Source: an uncultured Chitinophagaceae bacterium (GTDB taxonomy: Bacteria; Bacteroidota; Bacteroidia; Chitinophagales; Chitinophagaceae). From it: 6,289 nt of DNA. Positions within the stretch are counted from its first letter, which is position 1; each line of letters begins with the position of its first letter. The stretch lies in assembly GCA_903841915.1 (NCBI GenBank), contig CAIMKO010000289.1, positions 1-6,289 of the forward strand, written 5' to 3'. Below the pieces are notes generated by a model that saw only the letters and a list, made by a program, of their open reading frames with translations, did no database searches and was not told where the DNA came from. Below, piece after piece: positions 1-6,008 of the stretch. Made by a program: the position numbers and the translations under genes.

Positions 1-237
1 GATCCTTTAACAGCAAAATAAGTAACGGTATTGAACGCATAAAACATACTTTCAACGAAGGATGAGCGAATCCATGCTGAATAAACCCTACTGCTTAACC
101 AATAAGTTCGGTTATCAGATTGCACATATTTTAAAGCATATTACAGTTTACTTCTGTTAGTGTTACAGCATTAATATTGATACTCAAATTGGCATCGAAT
201 CCTGCTAAAAGTCAGGAAAGTCTAATTGCATTTTAAG
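1..237. other. Upstream region with no assignable gene
   Basis: No convincing coding region was found here. On the minus strand a frame is open from about position 125 (a GTG codon) to the left edge, roughly 41 codons with an internal ATG at 47-45. In AT-rich DNA that length can arise by chance, and I do not recognise the peptide. On the plus strand a 22-codon frame runs off the left edge and stops at 63-65, and an ATG at 62 opens a 32-codon frame; neither resembles a known protein. The stretch probably holds the far upstream flank of the aldolase gene and perhaps the edge of an unseen neighbour. Confidence 0.3.
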
Positions 238-245
238 TAAATTTG
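238..245 (+). promoter_or_regulatory. Candidate Bacteroidota -7 promoter box for the aldolase gene
   Basis: TAAATTTG matches the TAnnTTTG -7 consensus of Bacteroidota primary sigma factors exactly. It lies 46 bases before the aldolase ATG, which would give a leader of about 40 nt. No good -33 TTG sits at the usual distance of about 20 bases; the nearest TTG (226-228) is too close. It is therefore a half-supported promoter. Confidence 0.4.
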
Positions 246-291
246 TTAGGTTAAAACGATTGTATCAAATTTTATTTAGTCCTTAAAATTA

Positions 292-1356
292 ATGGCCATG
301 GCAAATCAAATTATCGTAGATCTTTTAGGTGACAAAGCTTCTTATTTATTAGATCATCAATGCAAGACAGTTGACAAAAACAGCATCACATTACCATCCC
401 CTACTTATGTAGATGATATCTGGATCAACAGTAACAGAAACAATCAGACGTTAAAGAGTCTGCAAACTTTATTAGGTCACGGAAGATTATCCGGTACCGG
501 ACATTGCAGTATTCTTCCGGTTGATCAGGGCGTAGAACATAGTGCAGGTGCTTCTTTTGCACCCAACCCTATTTATTTTGATCCTGAGAATATTATCAAG
601 TTAGCAGTGGAAGGTGGTTGTAATGCAGTTGCCAGCACTTATGGTGTATTAGGAATCATGAGCAGAAAATATGCGCATAAAATTCCTTTTATTGTAAAGA
701 TCAATCACAATGAATTTTTGAGTTTACCCAACAAATATGATCAGGTGATGTTCGGAAATATCAAGGCTGCATGGAATATGGGAGCTGTTGCAGTTGGTGC
801 TACCATATATTGGGGAAGTGCAGAAAGCACCAGACAATTACAGGAAGTAGCACAGGCTTTTGAATATGCACATGAATTAGGAATGGCTACGATACTTTGG
901 TGTTATTTGCGTAATAACGGATTTAAAGTTGATGGCGTGGATTATCATGCTGCTGCAGACCTAACAGGTCAGGCCAATCATTTGGGTGTGACCTTACAGG
1001 CAGATATCATCAAACAAAAATTGCCTACCAATAATGGCGGTTATCTGGCAACAAAACATGGTAAGACCTCTCCGTTGGTATATGAAAAATTATCAAGCGA
1101 TCATCCGATCGATCTGACCAGATATCAAGTTTTGAATTGTTATAGCGGAAGAGTTGGTTTAATTAACAGTGGCGGAGAAAGTAAAGGAGCTTCTGATATG
1201 AGTGAAGCAGTAACTACTGCCGTGATCAATAAACGCGCAGGCGGTATGGGATTGATACTTGGAAGGAAAGCATTCCAGCGTCCAATGGCTGATGGTGTGA
1301 AATTACTGAATATGGTTCAGGATGTTTATCTGGATAAGAGCATCACTGTTGCATAA
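292..1356 (+). CDS. fbaB: Class I fructose-bisphosphate aldolase (DhnA/FbaB type)
   Basis: This 354-residue protein is predicted to be a cytosolic Schiff-base aldolase that splits fructose-1,6-bisphosphate into dihydroxyacetone phosphate and glyceraldehyde-3-phosphate, and runs in reverse in gluconeogenesis. Its length is close to E. coli FbaB (about 350 aa). Visible family signs are the DQGVEH block at residues 78-83 (acidic catalytic residue D78), YFDPENI near 95-101, FIVKINHNE at 133-141, AVGATIYWGS at 167-176, and DIIKQKLP at 238-245, where K241 or K243 should be the imine-forming lysine. The phosphate grip follows in NSGGES (292-297) and LGRKAFQR (323-330). The start is ATG 292; ATG 298 two codons on is equally possible. 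No Shine-Dalgarno is seen, as is usual in Bacteroidota. The gene converges on the PPi-type PFK gene and is insulated from it by a strong hairpin terminator. It is not a class II metal-dependent aldolase. Confidence 0.93.
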   Translation: MAMANQIIVDLLGDKASYLLDHQCKTVDKNSITLPSPTYVDDIWINSNRNNQTLKSLQTLLGHGRLSGTGHCSILPVDQGVEHSAGASFAPNPIYFDPENIIKLAVEGGCNAVASTYGVLGIMSRKYAHKIPFIVKINHNEFLSLPNKYDQVMFGNIKAAWNMGAVAVGATIYWGSAESTRQLQEVAQAFEYAHELGMATILWCYLRNNGFKVDGVDYHAAADLTGQANHLGVTLQADIIKQKLPTNNGGYLATKHGKTSPLVYEKLSSDHPIDLTRYQVLNCYSGRVGLINSGGESKGASDMSEAVTTAVINKRAGGMGLILGRKAFQRPMADGVKLLNMVQDVYLDKSITVA

Positions 1357-1371
1357 CAAATAAAACTATAA

Positions 1372-1420
1372 ACAATAAAAAAAGTCAGACATCTCAATGA
1401 TGTCTGACTTTTTTTATTGT
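1372..1420. terminator. Bidirectional intrinsic terminator between convergent genes
   Basis: A perfect 22-bp stem has arms 1372-1393 and 1399-1420 and a 5-nt loop (TCAAT, 1394-1398). The core GTCAGACATC/GATGTCTGAC is flanked by seven A on the left and seven T on the right. Each strand therefore reads a hairpin followed by a T run, so it can stop transcription of the aldolase gene (stop codon 16 bases upstream) and of the minus-strand PFK gene arriving from the right. Confidence 0.92.
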
Positions 1421-1460
1421 ACACAAAATAAATTGTACAAAGTAGAAATTAAAGTTTAGC

Positions 1461-1526
1461 TGTCACATTGAGCTTGTCGAAATGTGTTTGTGTTTATAAA
1501 TTGACTTCGAGAGCCTCAGTCTGACA
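1461..1526. repeat. Inverted pair of REP-like palindromic units
   Basis: Unit 1 (1461-1486) begins TGTCACATTGAG and contains its own stem CACATT/AATGTG (1464-1469 with 1481-1486). Unit 2 (1504-1526) is a diverged copy in the opposite orientation: its reverse complement shares TGTCA, TGAG and TCGAA at the same spacing. The two can also pair with each other into a longer imperfect hairpin. This TGAGcttgTCGAA core is one I remember as a dispersed intergenic repeat in Bacteroidota, placed like bacterial REP/BIME elements downstream of genes. The repeat status cannot be proven from one locus. Confidence 0.6.
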
Positions 1527-1553
1527 AACATTTTGACACTTTAATTTATACTA

Positions 1554-2774
1554 TTAAGCCCATTTCAAGATCTTCTTGAAATCATATTCTTCAGGATGCT
1601 TGAAATATTTTTTTGCTTCCTCCATATCATCTTCTGTGAGATATTGGATACTATGAAAGAATACCATTTTGGCTCTTTGGCTTTCCATTGATACCATACG
1701 GGTTCTTACTCTTCCTGATGCATCTTCTACATCTTTGAGGAAAAGGGGATTGATATCGCCTGCAGGATCGGATGTTACCATACAACCGGTAATACCATCA
1801 TCGAATAATTTCTTCACACCAATACCTAATAAACTACAATACATCAAATCAAAAGCAGTTGGAGGAATACATCTTAATTCATAACCCATTTCAACTGGTC
1901 GGCTCTTGATATCAATATTCAATTGCTTTAATCTTATTTGCAGCAGCATGTTGTAAATATGCGCTTTACTCACGGTACCTAATTCAGGATGTCCGTGTTC
2001 ATCATAGGTAAACTGAATACCGGATGCTTCAATATCCTGATCGCTCATGAAATGAAAGATACCTTCACTAACAATGGCTACACCATAATCAATTCCCAAT
2101 ATCTTTCTTTTAATGATAGAAGAAATAATAAGGCTGGTGATCTTATCGAGAGAAACCTTTGTTTTATTGAACATTTCAGGAATGATGATCATGGGATAAT
2201 GACAGGCAGCACCAATGCCAAAAGCAAGATGACCCGCTTCCCGTCCCATTGCCGATACAACAAACCAGTTACCGGATGAGCGTGCATCTTCATAGATGGT
2301 ACGACCGATCCTTACACCTTCCTGATTGGCACTCTGATATCCAAATGTAGGTTGACCTTCGGGTAAAGGAAGATCATTATCGATTGTTTTAGGAACATGA
2401 ATGTTCTGTATCGGGAATTTTCTGTCTGCCAGATATTTACTGATACGATTGGCTGTAGAAGCAGTATCGTCTCCTCCAACGGTAACCAATAGTTTGATAT
2501 TATTCTTTACGAAAAAATCTGTCTTGAATTCCAGATCTGCAGGTTTATATCTGCTCATGCGTAAGACAGAGCCTCCAACGCTGAATACGCGGTCGGCCAT
2601 TTCAAAATCAATATCAATAACGGATGGATTATCGGTAAATAAGTTTTTATACCCATCGTGAAGGCCTATTACTTTATAGCCATCTCTTAAGAAAACTTTT
2701 GCAACCGAACTAATAACTGTATTAATACCCGGTGCTGGTCCGCCTCCGGCAAGTATTAAAATATTTCCTTTCAT
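1554..2774 (-). CDS. Phosphofructokinase, predicted pyrophosphate-dependent
   Basis: This 406-residue PFK-family enzyme is predicted to phosphorylate fructose-6-phosphate reversibly to fructose-1,6-bisphosphate with PPi. Seen: GGGPAPGIN at 10-18 (phosphoryl-donor loop), GGDDT at 100-104, PKTIDND at 128-134 (catalytic D132 and D134), MGREAG at 176-181, VSEG at 235-238 and MGYELR at 296-301. Known: D103 and K129 correspond to Gly104 and Gly124 of E. coli PfkA, and Asp plus Lys at these two places is the classic signature of PPi-dependent enzymes. The first effector-site arginine of PfkA (R21) is replaced by Ser, so ADP/PEP control is unlikely (inference). It is about 80 residues longer than PfkA and much shorter than the ~550-aa plant-like PfpB group. 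The start is ATG at 2774, followed directly by the strand-loop MKGNILILAGG. No Shine-Dalgarno is present. It is divergent from the ATP-type PFK gene. ATP use cannot be excluded without assay. Confidence 0.9.
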   Translation of the reverse strand: MKGNILILAGGGPAPGINTVISSVAKVFLRDGYKVIGLHDGYKNLFTDNPSVIDIDFEMADRVFSVGGSVLRMSRYKPADLEFKTDFFVKNNIKLLVTVGGDDTASTANRISKYLADRKFPIQNIHVPKTIDNDLPLPEGQPTFGYQSANQEGVRIGRTIYEDARSSGNWFVVSAMGREAGHLAFGIGAACHYPMIIIPEMFNKTKVSLDKITSLIISSIIKRKILGIDYGVAIVSEGIFHFMSDQDIEASGIQFTYDEHGHPELGTVSKAHIYNMLLQIRLKQLNIDIKSRPVEMGYELRCIPPTAFDLMYCSLLGIGVKKLFDDGITGCMVTSDPAGDINPLFLKDVEDASGRVRTRMVSMESQRAKMVFFHSIQYLTEDDMEEAKKYFKHPEEYDFKKILKWA

Positions 2775-3084
2775 AAAAAAGTGTTTAATGAATTTTTCAA
2801 ATAGCGGATTAAAAGTAATGATTAAATGGTTTCATTTGATTTTTAAGGATAACAGCAGTAGTAAATATTTAAAAAGAAAGCGGGTTGAATTGTTGTTTCA
2901 ACTTTATTCATATTGTAATCAATATCATAGAACCGTCATAAATACATGTTCGATTGGGCATTACATTCAAAAAAAATGAACGTTGATTATTTCTTAATAA
3001 GTTTATTTCTAAATAAGATCGGTCGTATGTTAAATAATGCATTGATTTTAGTGCATTTTATAAGGAAATAGCAATTAAAGATCA

Positions 3085-3092
3085 CAAAAATA
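3085..3092 (-). promoter_or_regulatory. Candidate -7 box facing the PPi-type PFK gene
   Basis: Read on the minus strand this is TATTTTTG, a full TAnnTTTG match. It lies about 310 bases before the PFK start at 2774, so use of it would give a leader of roughly 300 nt. No TTG at the right distance for a -33 box is evident, so support is limited. Confidence 0.25.
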
Positions 3093-3149
3093 TTAGAGTT
3101 CACAAATTGGTAATATGAATTAGAGGATGGTGGTTTATCATCATTTCCG

Positions 3150-3157
3150 TATTTTTG
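3150..3157 (+). promoter_or_regulatory. Candidate -7 promoter box for the ATP-type PFK gene
   Basis: TATTTTTG fits the Bacteroidota TAnnTTTG consensus exactly. A start of transcription near 3163 would leave a leader of about 70 nt before ATG 3232. The -33 position shows only TGGTTT (3131-3136), not a clean TTG. Confidence 0.45.
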
Positions 3158-3231
3158 TGACTTCGATCAGTTAGGATTTAGCATTGAAATTGATTCGGAA
3201 ATTTTTGAGCATTAAAATTTCTTTATTTGTT

Positions 3232-4221
3232 ATGAGCAGCAGTAAAAAAGTTACAAAGATTGGCGTATTGACTTCAGGAGGAGACGCACCGGGTATGAAT
3301 GCGGCAATACGTGCCATTGTCAGAACCGGAATTTATTATGGAATGGAAATGTACGGTGTGATGCGTGGTTATTCGGGGATGGTTGAAAATGATATCTTCA
3401 AGATGGATTCCCGCAGTGTATCGAATATTATTCAAAGAGGCGGAACGATCTTAAAAACAGCAAGATGCCTGGAGTTTCTTGAACCGGAAGGCAGAAAGAT
3501 GGCATACGATAATTTAGTAAAACAAGGGATCAACGGTTTGGTGGTGATTGGTGGAGACGGAAGTTTTAACGGAGCACAGAAATTCAGTAATGAATTTGAT
3601 ATTCCCTGTATAGGATTACCCGGCACGATTGATAAGGATATTGCAGGAACTGATTTTACGATCGGTTTCGATACAGCAGTGAACACTGCAGTGCAAGCAA
3701 TTGATAAGATCAGAGATACCATGGATGCGCACGACCGTTTATTCATTGTAGAAGTGATGGGACGTGATGCCGGTTATATTGCCCTGCACAGTGGTATTGC
3801 AACAGGTGCAGAAAATATTTTGATCCCCGAAAGAAAAACAACATTAGACCAGTTAATATCTAATTTGTTAGAGAAAGAGAAAAGAAAAAAATTAGTCAAC
3901 CTGATCGTTGTTACTGAAGGTGATGAATACGGAGGTGCCAATGGTGTTTCCAAGATCATTCAGGATAATTTACCGAATGCGGATATTAGAATTTGTATTT
4001 TGGGTCATATTCAAAGAGGCGGCGCTCCTACCTGTATTGATAGATACATTGCGAGCAGAATGGGATATCATGCCATTGAATGTTTAATGAACGGAACACA
4101 TAATGTAATGGTAGGTATTGTAAACAATAAAATGCAGTACACACCGCTAGACAGTGCGGTTAAAGCCAAGCAACAGATCAGTGATGAATGGATGAAGATC
4201 ATAAAAGTATTATCTACCTAA
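3232..4221 (+). CDS. pfkA: ATP-dependent 6-phosphofructokinase
   Basis: This 329-residue cytosolic enzyme is predicted to commit fructose-6-phosphate to glycolysis using ATP. Its length matches bacterial PfkA (about 320). Motifs in order are TSGGDAPGMN (14-23), RGG (69-71), GGDGS (107-111), PGTIDKD (130-136, catalytic D134 and D136), MGRDAG (176-181), TEGD (228-231) and GHIQRGG (258-264). G110 and G131 occupy the two positions that are Gly in ATP enzymes and Asp/Lys in PPi enzymes. R27, R31 and R61 match the PfkA effector-site arginines R21, R25 and R54, so allosteric control is plausible. The residue between the two catalytic Asp is Lys instead of the E. coli Asn. I chose ATG 3232. An in-frame TTG at 3184 would add 16 residues (MKLIRKFLSIK...) before the conserved N-terminus and is less likely. 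No terminator separates it from the pyruvate kinase gene 99 bases downstream, so co-transcription is possible. Confidence 0.95.
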   Translation: MSSSKKVTKIGVLTSGGDAPGMNAAIRAIVRTGIYYGMEMYGVMRGYSGMVENDIFKMDSRSVSNIIQRGGTILKTARCLEFLEPEGRKMAYDNLVKQGINGLVVIGGDGSFNGAQKFSNEFDIPCIGLPGTIDKDIAGTDFTIGFDTAVNTAVQAIDKIRDTMDAHDRLFIVEVMGRDAGYIALHSGIATGAENILIPERKTTLDQLISNLLEKEKRKKLVNLIVVTEGDEYGGANGVSKIIQDNLPNADIRICILGHIQRGGAPTCIDRYIASRMGYHAIECLMNGTHNVMVGIVNNKMQYTPLDSAVKAKQQISDEWMKIIKVLST

Positions 4222-4245
4222 TTAATTTATGAGAACAATGCGGAA

Positions 4246-4267
4246 TGTCATTTACCGGATAATGACA
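4246..4267. promoter_or_regulatory. Hairpin or operator-like inverted repeat between pfkA and pyk
   Basis: TGTCATT (4246-4252) and AATGACA (4261-4267) are perfect inverted arms around an 8-base spacer. No T run follows, so it is not a standard intrinsic terminator. It may be a protein-binding site or an mRNA stem that stabilises or processes a pfkA-pyk transcript. Confidence 0.4.
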
Positions 4268-4281
4268 ATTGCATCAACAAA

Positions 4282-4293
4282 ATAACCGGTTAT
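4282..4293. promoter_or_regulatory. Perfect 12-bp palindrome upstream of pyk
   Basis: ATAACCGGTTAT is identical to its reverse complement and ends 27 bases before the pyruvate kinase start. It shares ACCGG with the loop of the hairpin just upstream (4254-4258). Position and symmetry suit an operator for a dimeric regulator, but no family is indicated. Confidence 0.35.
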
Positions 4294-4320
4294 CACAGCA
4301 GTAAACATTAATTAATTGCT

Positions 4321-5811
4321 ATGTCAAAAAGCCTTGATAAGTATTTAAACAAACAAATAGACAAAGAAGCCGGATTAGCGCACAGTTCTCACCGAACTAA
4401 GATCGTGGCTACAGTGGGTCCTGCTTGCGATACCTATGAAAAATTAGTAGAACTTGCTAAAGCAGGTGTCAATGTCTTTCGTTTAAACTTTTCTCATGGA
4501 ACGCATGAAGACAAAGCAAAGATCATCGGCTTTCTGAGAAAAATAAATGATAAGGAACCGTATACTGTTGCAATACTGGCAGATCTGCAGGGGCCGAAAT
4601 TACGTGTTGGCGAAATTGAAAATAATGCACTGGATGTAAAAGCAGGCGATGTACTTACTTTCACCAATACCAAATGTGTAGGTACACTAGAGAAAATTTA
4701 TGTGAGCTATCCTAATCTTGCGGGTGATGTGCGAGTGGGTAATATTATCATGATCGATGATGGAAAGATCGAAGTAAAAGTAGTTGACATCACAAAAGAC
4801 GGAGATGTAAAAGTGGAAGTTTTGCTGGGTGGTATCCTTTCCTCTAAAAAGGGGATCAATCTTCCTGATACAAAAATATCTTTACCGGCATTGACTGAAA
4901 AGGATCTGGAAGATCTTGAATTCATCATTGATCAGCAATGTGATTGGGTTGCGTTAAGTTTTGTACGCAGTGTAAAAGATATTGTGATTCTCAGAAGCAA
5001 ATTAGACGAGAAAAAAAGTAAAATAAAGATCATTGCTAAGATCGAAAAGCCCGAAGCTTTGGTGAATATCCGTGATATCATTGTTGAAAGCGATGCAATC
5101 ATGATCGCGCGCGGAGATCTGGGTGTTGAATTACCGATAGAACAAGTACCGTTGATACAGCGCGAATTGATCAGAAAATGTATCCATCGCGGAAAACCCG
5201 TCATTGTGGCAACACAAATGATGGAAAGCATGATCGATCGTGTAAAACCAAACCGTAGCGAGATAACCGATGTTGCCAATGCAGTATTGGAAGGTGCAGA
5301 TGCCGTAATGCTTAGCGGTGAAACTGCTACAGGTATGCATCCTGCTCTGGTGGTGGAAACCATGTGCAAGATCATTCGTCAGGTTGAACAAACTGAATAT
5401 CGTTATAATCGTGAAGAAGATCTGCGACCACAACCCCATTCTCCTTCTTTTTTAAGTGATGCAGTTTGTTACAATGCATGTAAGATCGCCAAGGACGTTG
5501 ATGCGAATGCATTGCTGGGAATGACACAAAGTGGTTACACTGCATTTACCCTCAGCAGTTACAGGCCAAAATCTCCTTTATTTATTTTTACCAAGGAAAA
5601 GTTCCTCGTAAACCAATTGTGTTTAAGTTGGGGTGTCAGTACATTTTATTATGAAGAAGAAACCAGTCTGGATGATATTATATTTGATCAGATCAAAATT
5701 TTAAAAGAAAGGGGTTATCTGAATGAAGGAGATGTTGTGGTAAGTACCGGCAGTACGCCTGTACATTTACACTTGCCTACTAATATGCTGAAGATCACCA
5801 AAGTTGAATAA
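4321..5811 (+). CDS. pyk: Pyruvate kinase
   Basis: This 496-residue enzyme catalyses the last glycolytic step in the cytosol, phosphoenolpyruvate plus ADP to pyruvate plus ATP. Seen: RTKIVATVGPA (25-35), RLNFSHG (54-60), DLQGPKLRV (88-96), the signature IIAKIEKPEALVN (237-249, with K240 and metal ligand E242), ARGDLGVELP (263-272), ATQMMESM (297-304), and a C-terminal domain from about 378 ending in STGSTP (475-480). No extra PEP-utilising domain follows. Known: in pyruvate kinases Glu117 (rabbit numbering) goes with K+ dependence, while Lys117 with Leu113, Gln114 and a hydrophobic residue at 120 marks K+-independent enzymes. Here these are K93, L89, Q90 and V96, so K+ independence is inferred. 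About 20 residues precede the usual N-terminus, and there is no other ATG near. It lies 99 bases after pfkA and is closed by its own terminator. Confidence 0.97.
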   Translation: MSKSLDKYLNKQIDKEAGLAHSSHRTKIVATVGPACDTYEKLVELAKAGVNVFRLNFSHGTHEDKAKIIGFLRKINDKEPYTVAILADLQGPKLRVGEIENNALDVKAGDVLTFTNTKCVGTLEKIYVSYPNLAGDVRVGNIIMIDDGKIEVKVVDITKDGDVKVEVLLGGILSSKKGINLPDTKISLPALTEKDLEDLEFIIDQQCDWVALSFVRSVKDIVILRSKLDEKKSKIKIIAKIEKPEALVNIRDIIVESDAIMIARGDLGVELPIEQVPLIQRELIRKCIHRGKPVIVATQMMESMIDRVKPNRSEITDVANAVLEGADAVMLSGETATGMHPALVVETMCKIIRQVEQTEYRYNREEDLRPQPHSPSFLSDAVCYNACKIAKDVDANALLGMTQSGYTAFTLSSYRPKSPLFIFTKEKFLVNQLCLSWGVSTFYYEEETSLDDIIFDQIKILKERGYLNEGDVVVSTGSTPVHLHLPTNMLKITKVE

Positions 5812-5835
5812 ATCAATTCATATCTAATTCATAAG

Positions 5836-5864
5836 AAGATCCTTCAGTTTGAAGGATCTTTTTT
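5836..5864 (+). terminator. Intrinsic terminator of pyk
   Basis: The stem AAGATCCTTC/GAAGGATCTT (5836-5845 with 5851-5860) has a 5-nt loop and is followed by TTTT, giving six consecutive T on the 3' side. It begins 25 bases after the pyk stop codon and separates the glycolytic genes from the deaminase gene. Confidence 0.92.
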
Positions 5865-6008
5865 ATTTGTAGCCCTTCCGGAATTTCAATTCATTAATGG
5901 TTCGTTGATTTAGATAAGCTGTAACTTTATACAGGTTTAGATTCAATATTAAGTTTTTGTTTCAATTTTACATTAAATGATGCAGAATGCTGCAATAAAT
6001 TTATCTTT

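Larger units (their letters stand above)
2775..3231. promoter_or_regulatory. Divergent AT-rich intergenic region between two PFK genes
   Basis: This 457-bp stretch must hold the promoters of both PFK genes. A 63-codon frame at 2788-2979 (+) has low-complexity AT-driven composition, no recognised motif and no initiation signal, so I regard it as non-coding. Small palindromes are present: GTTGAA/TTCAAC (2884-2889 with 2897-2902), TTATTT/AAATAA (3003-3008 with 3011-3016) and AATGCA/TGCATT (3036-3041 with 3052-3057). Any of them could be an operator half-site pair, but AT-rich DNA yields such arms by chance. Confidence 0.6.

Noticed and set aside
3..125. Open minus-strand frame of about 41 codons running off the left edge
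   Set aside because: It is too short and unrecognised; a frame of this length is expected by chance among six frames of AT-rich DNA. It could be revisited if the left flank were known.
62..160. Plus-strand 32-codon frame from ATG 62
   Set aside because: The peptide is not recognised, it overlaps other equally short frames, and the GAAGG before it touches the ATG, too close for a ribosome site.
1416..1439. Direct repeat ATTGTACA at 1416-1423 and 1432-1439
   Set aside because: It is an 8-base match partly inside the terminator stem, with no further structure; chance is likely.
2788..2979. 63-codon plus-strand frame in the divergent PFK gap
   Set aside because: It starts just behind the minus-strand PFK start codon, where that gene's leader must lie. 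It has no recognisable motif, AT-driven composition and no initiation signal.
3157..3166. GTGACTTCGA resembling part of the REP-like unit
   Set aside because: Only about nine bases match and the TGAG/TGTCA parts are missing, so it is not counted as a third unit.
3184..3231. TTG start that would lengthen the ATP-type PFK by 16 residues
   Set aside because: The conserved PfkA N-terminus begins just after ATG 3232, the normal length is reached from there, and the extra residues do not resemble the family.
4932..5439. Long minus-strand frames of 147 and 102 codons inside pyk
   Set aside because: Both are antisense shadows of a fully conserved pyruvate kinase, and neither product resembles a known protein.
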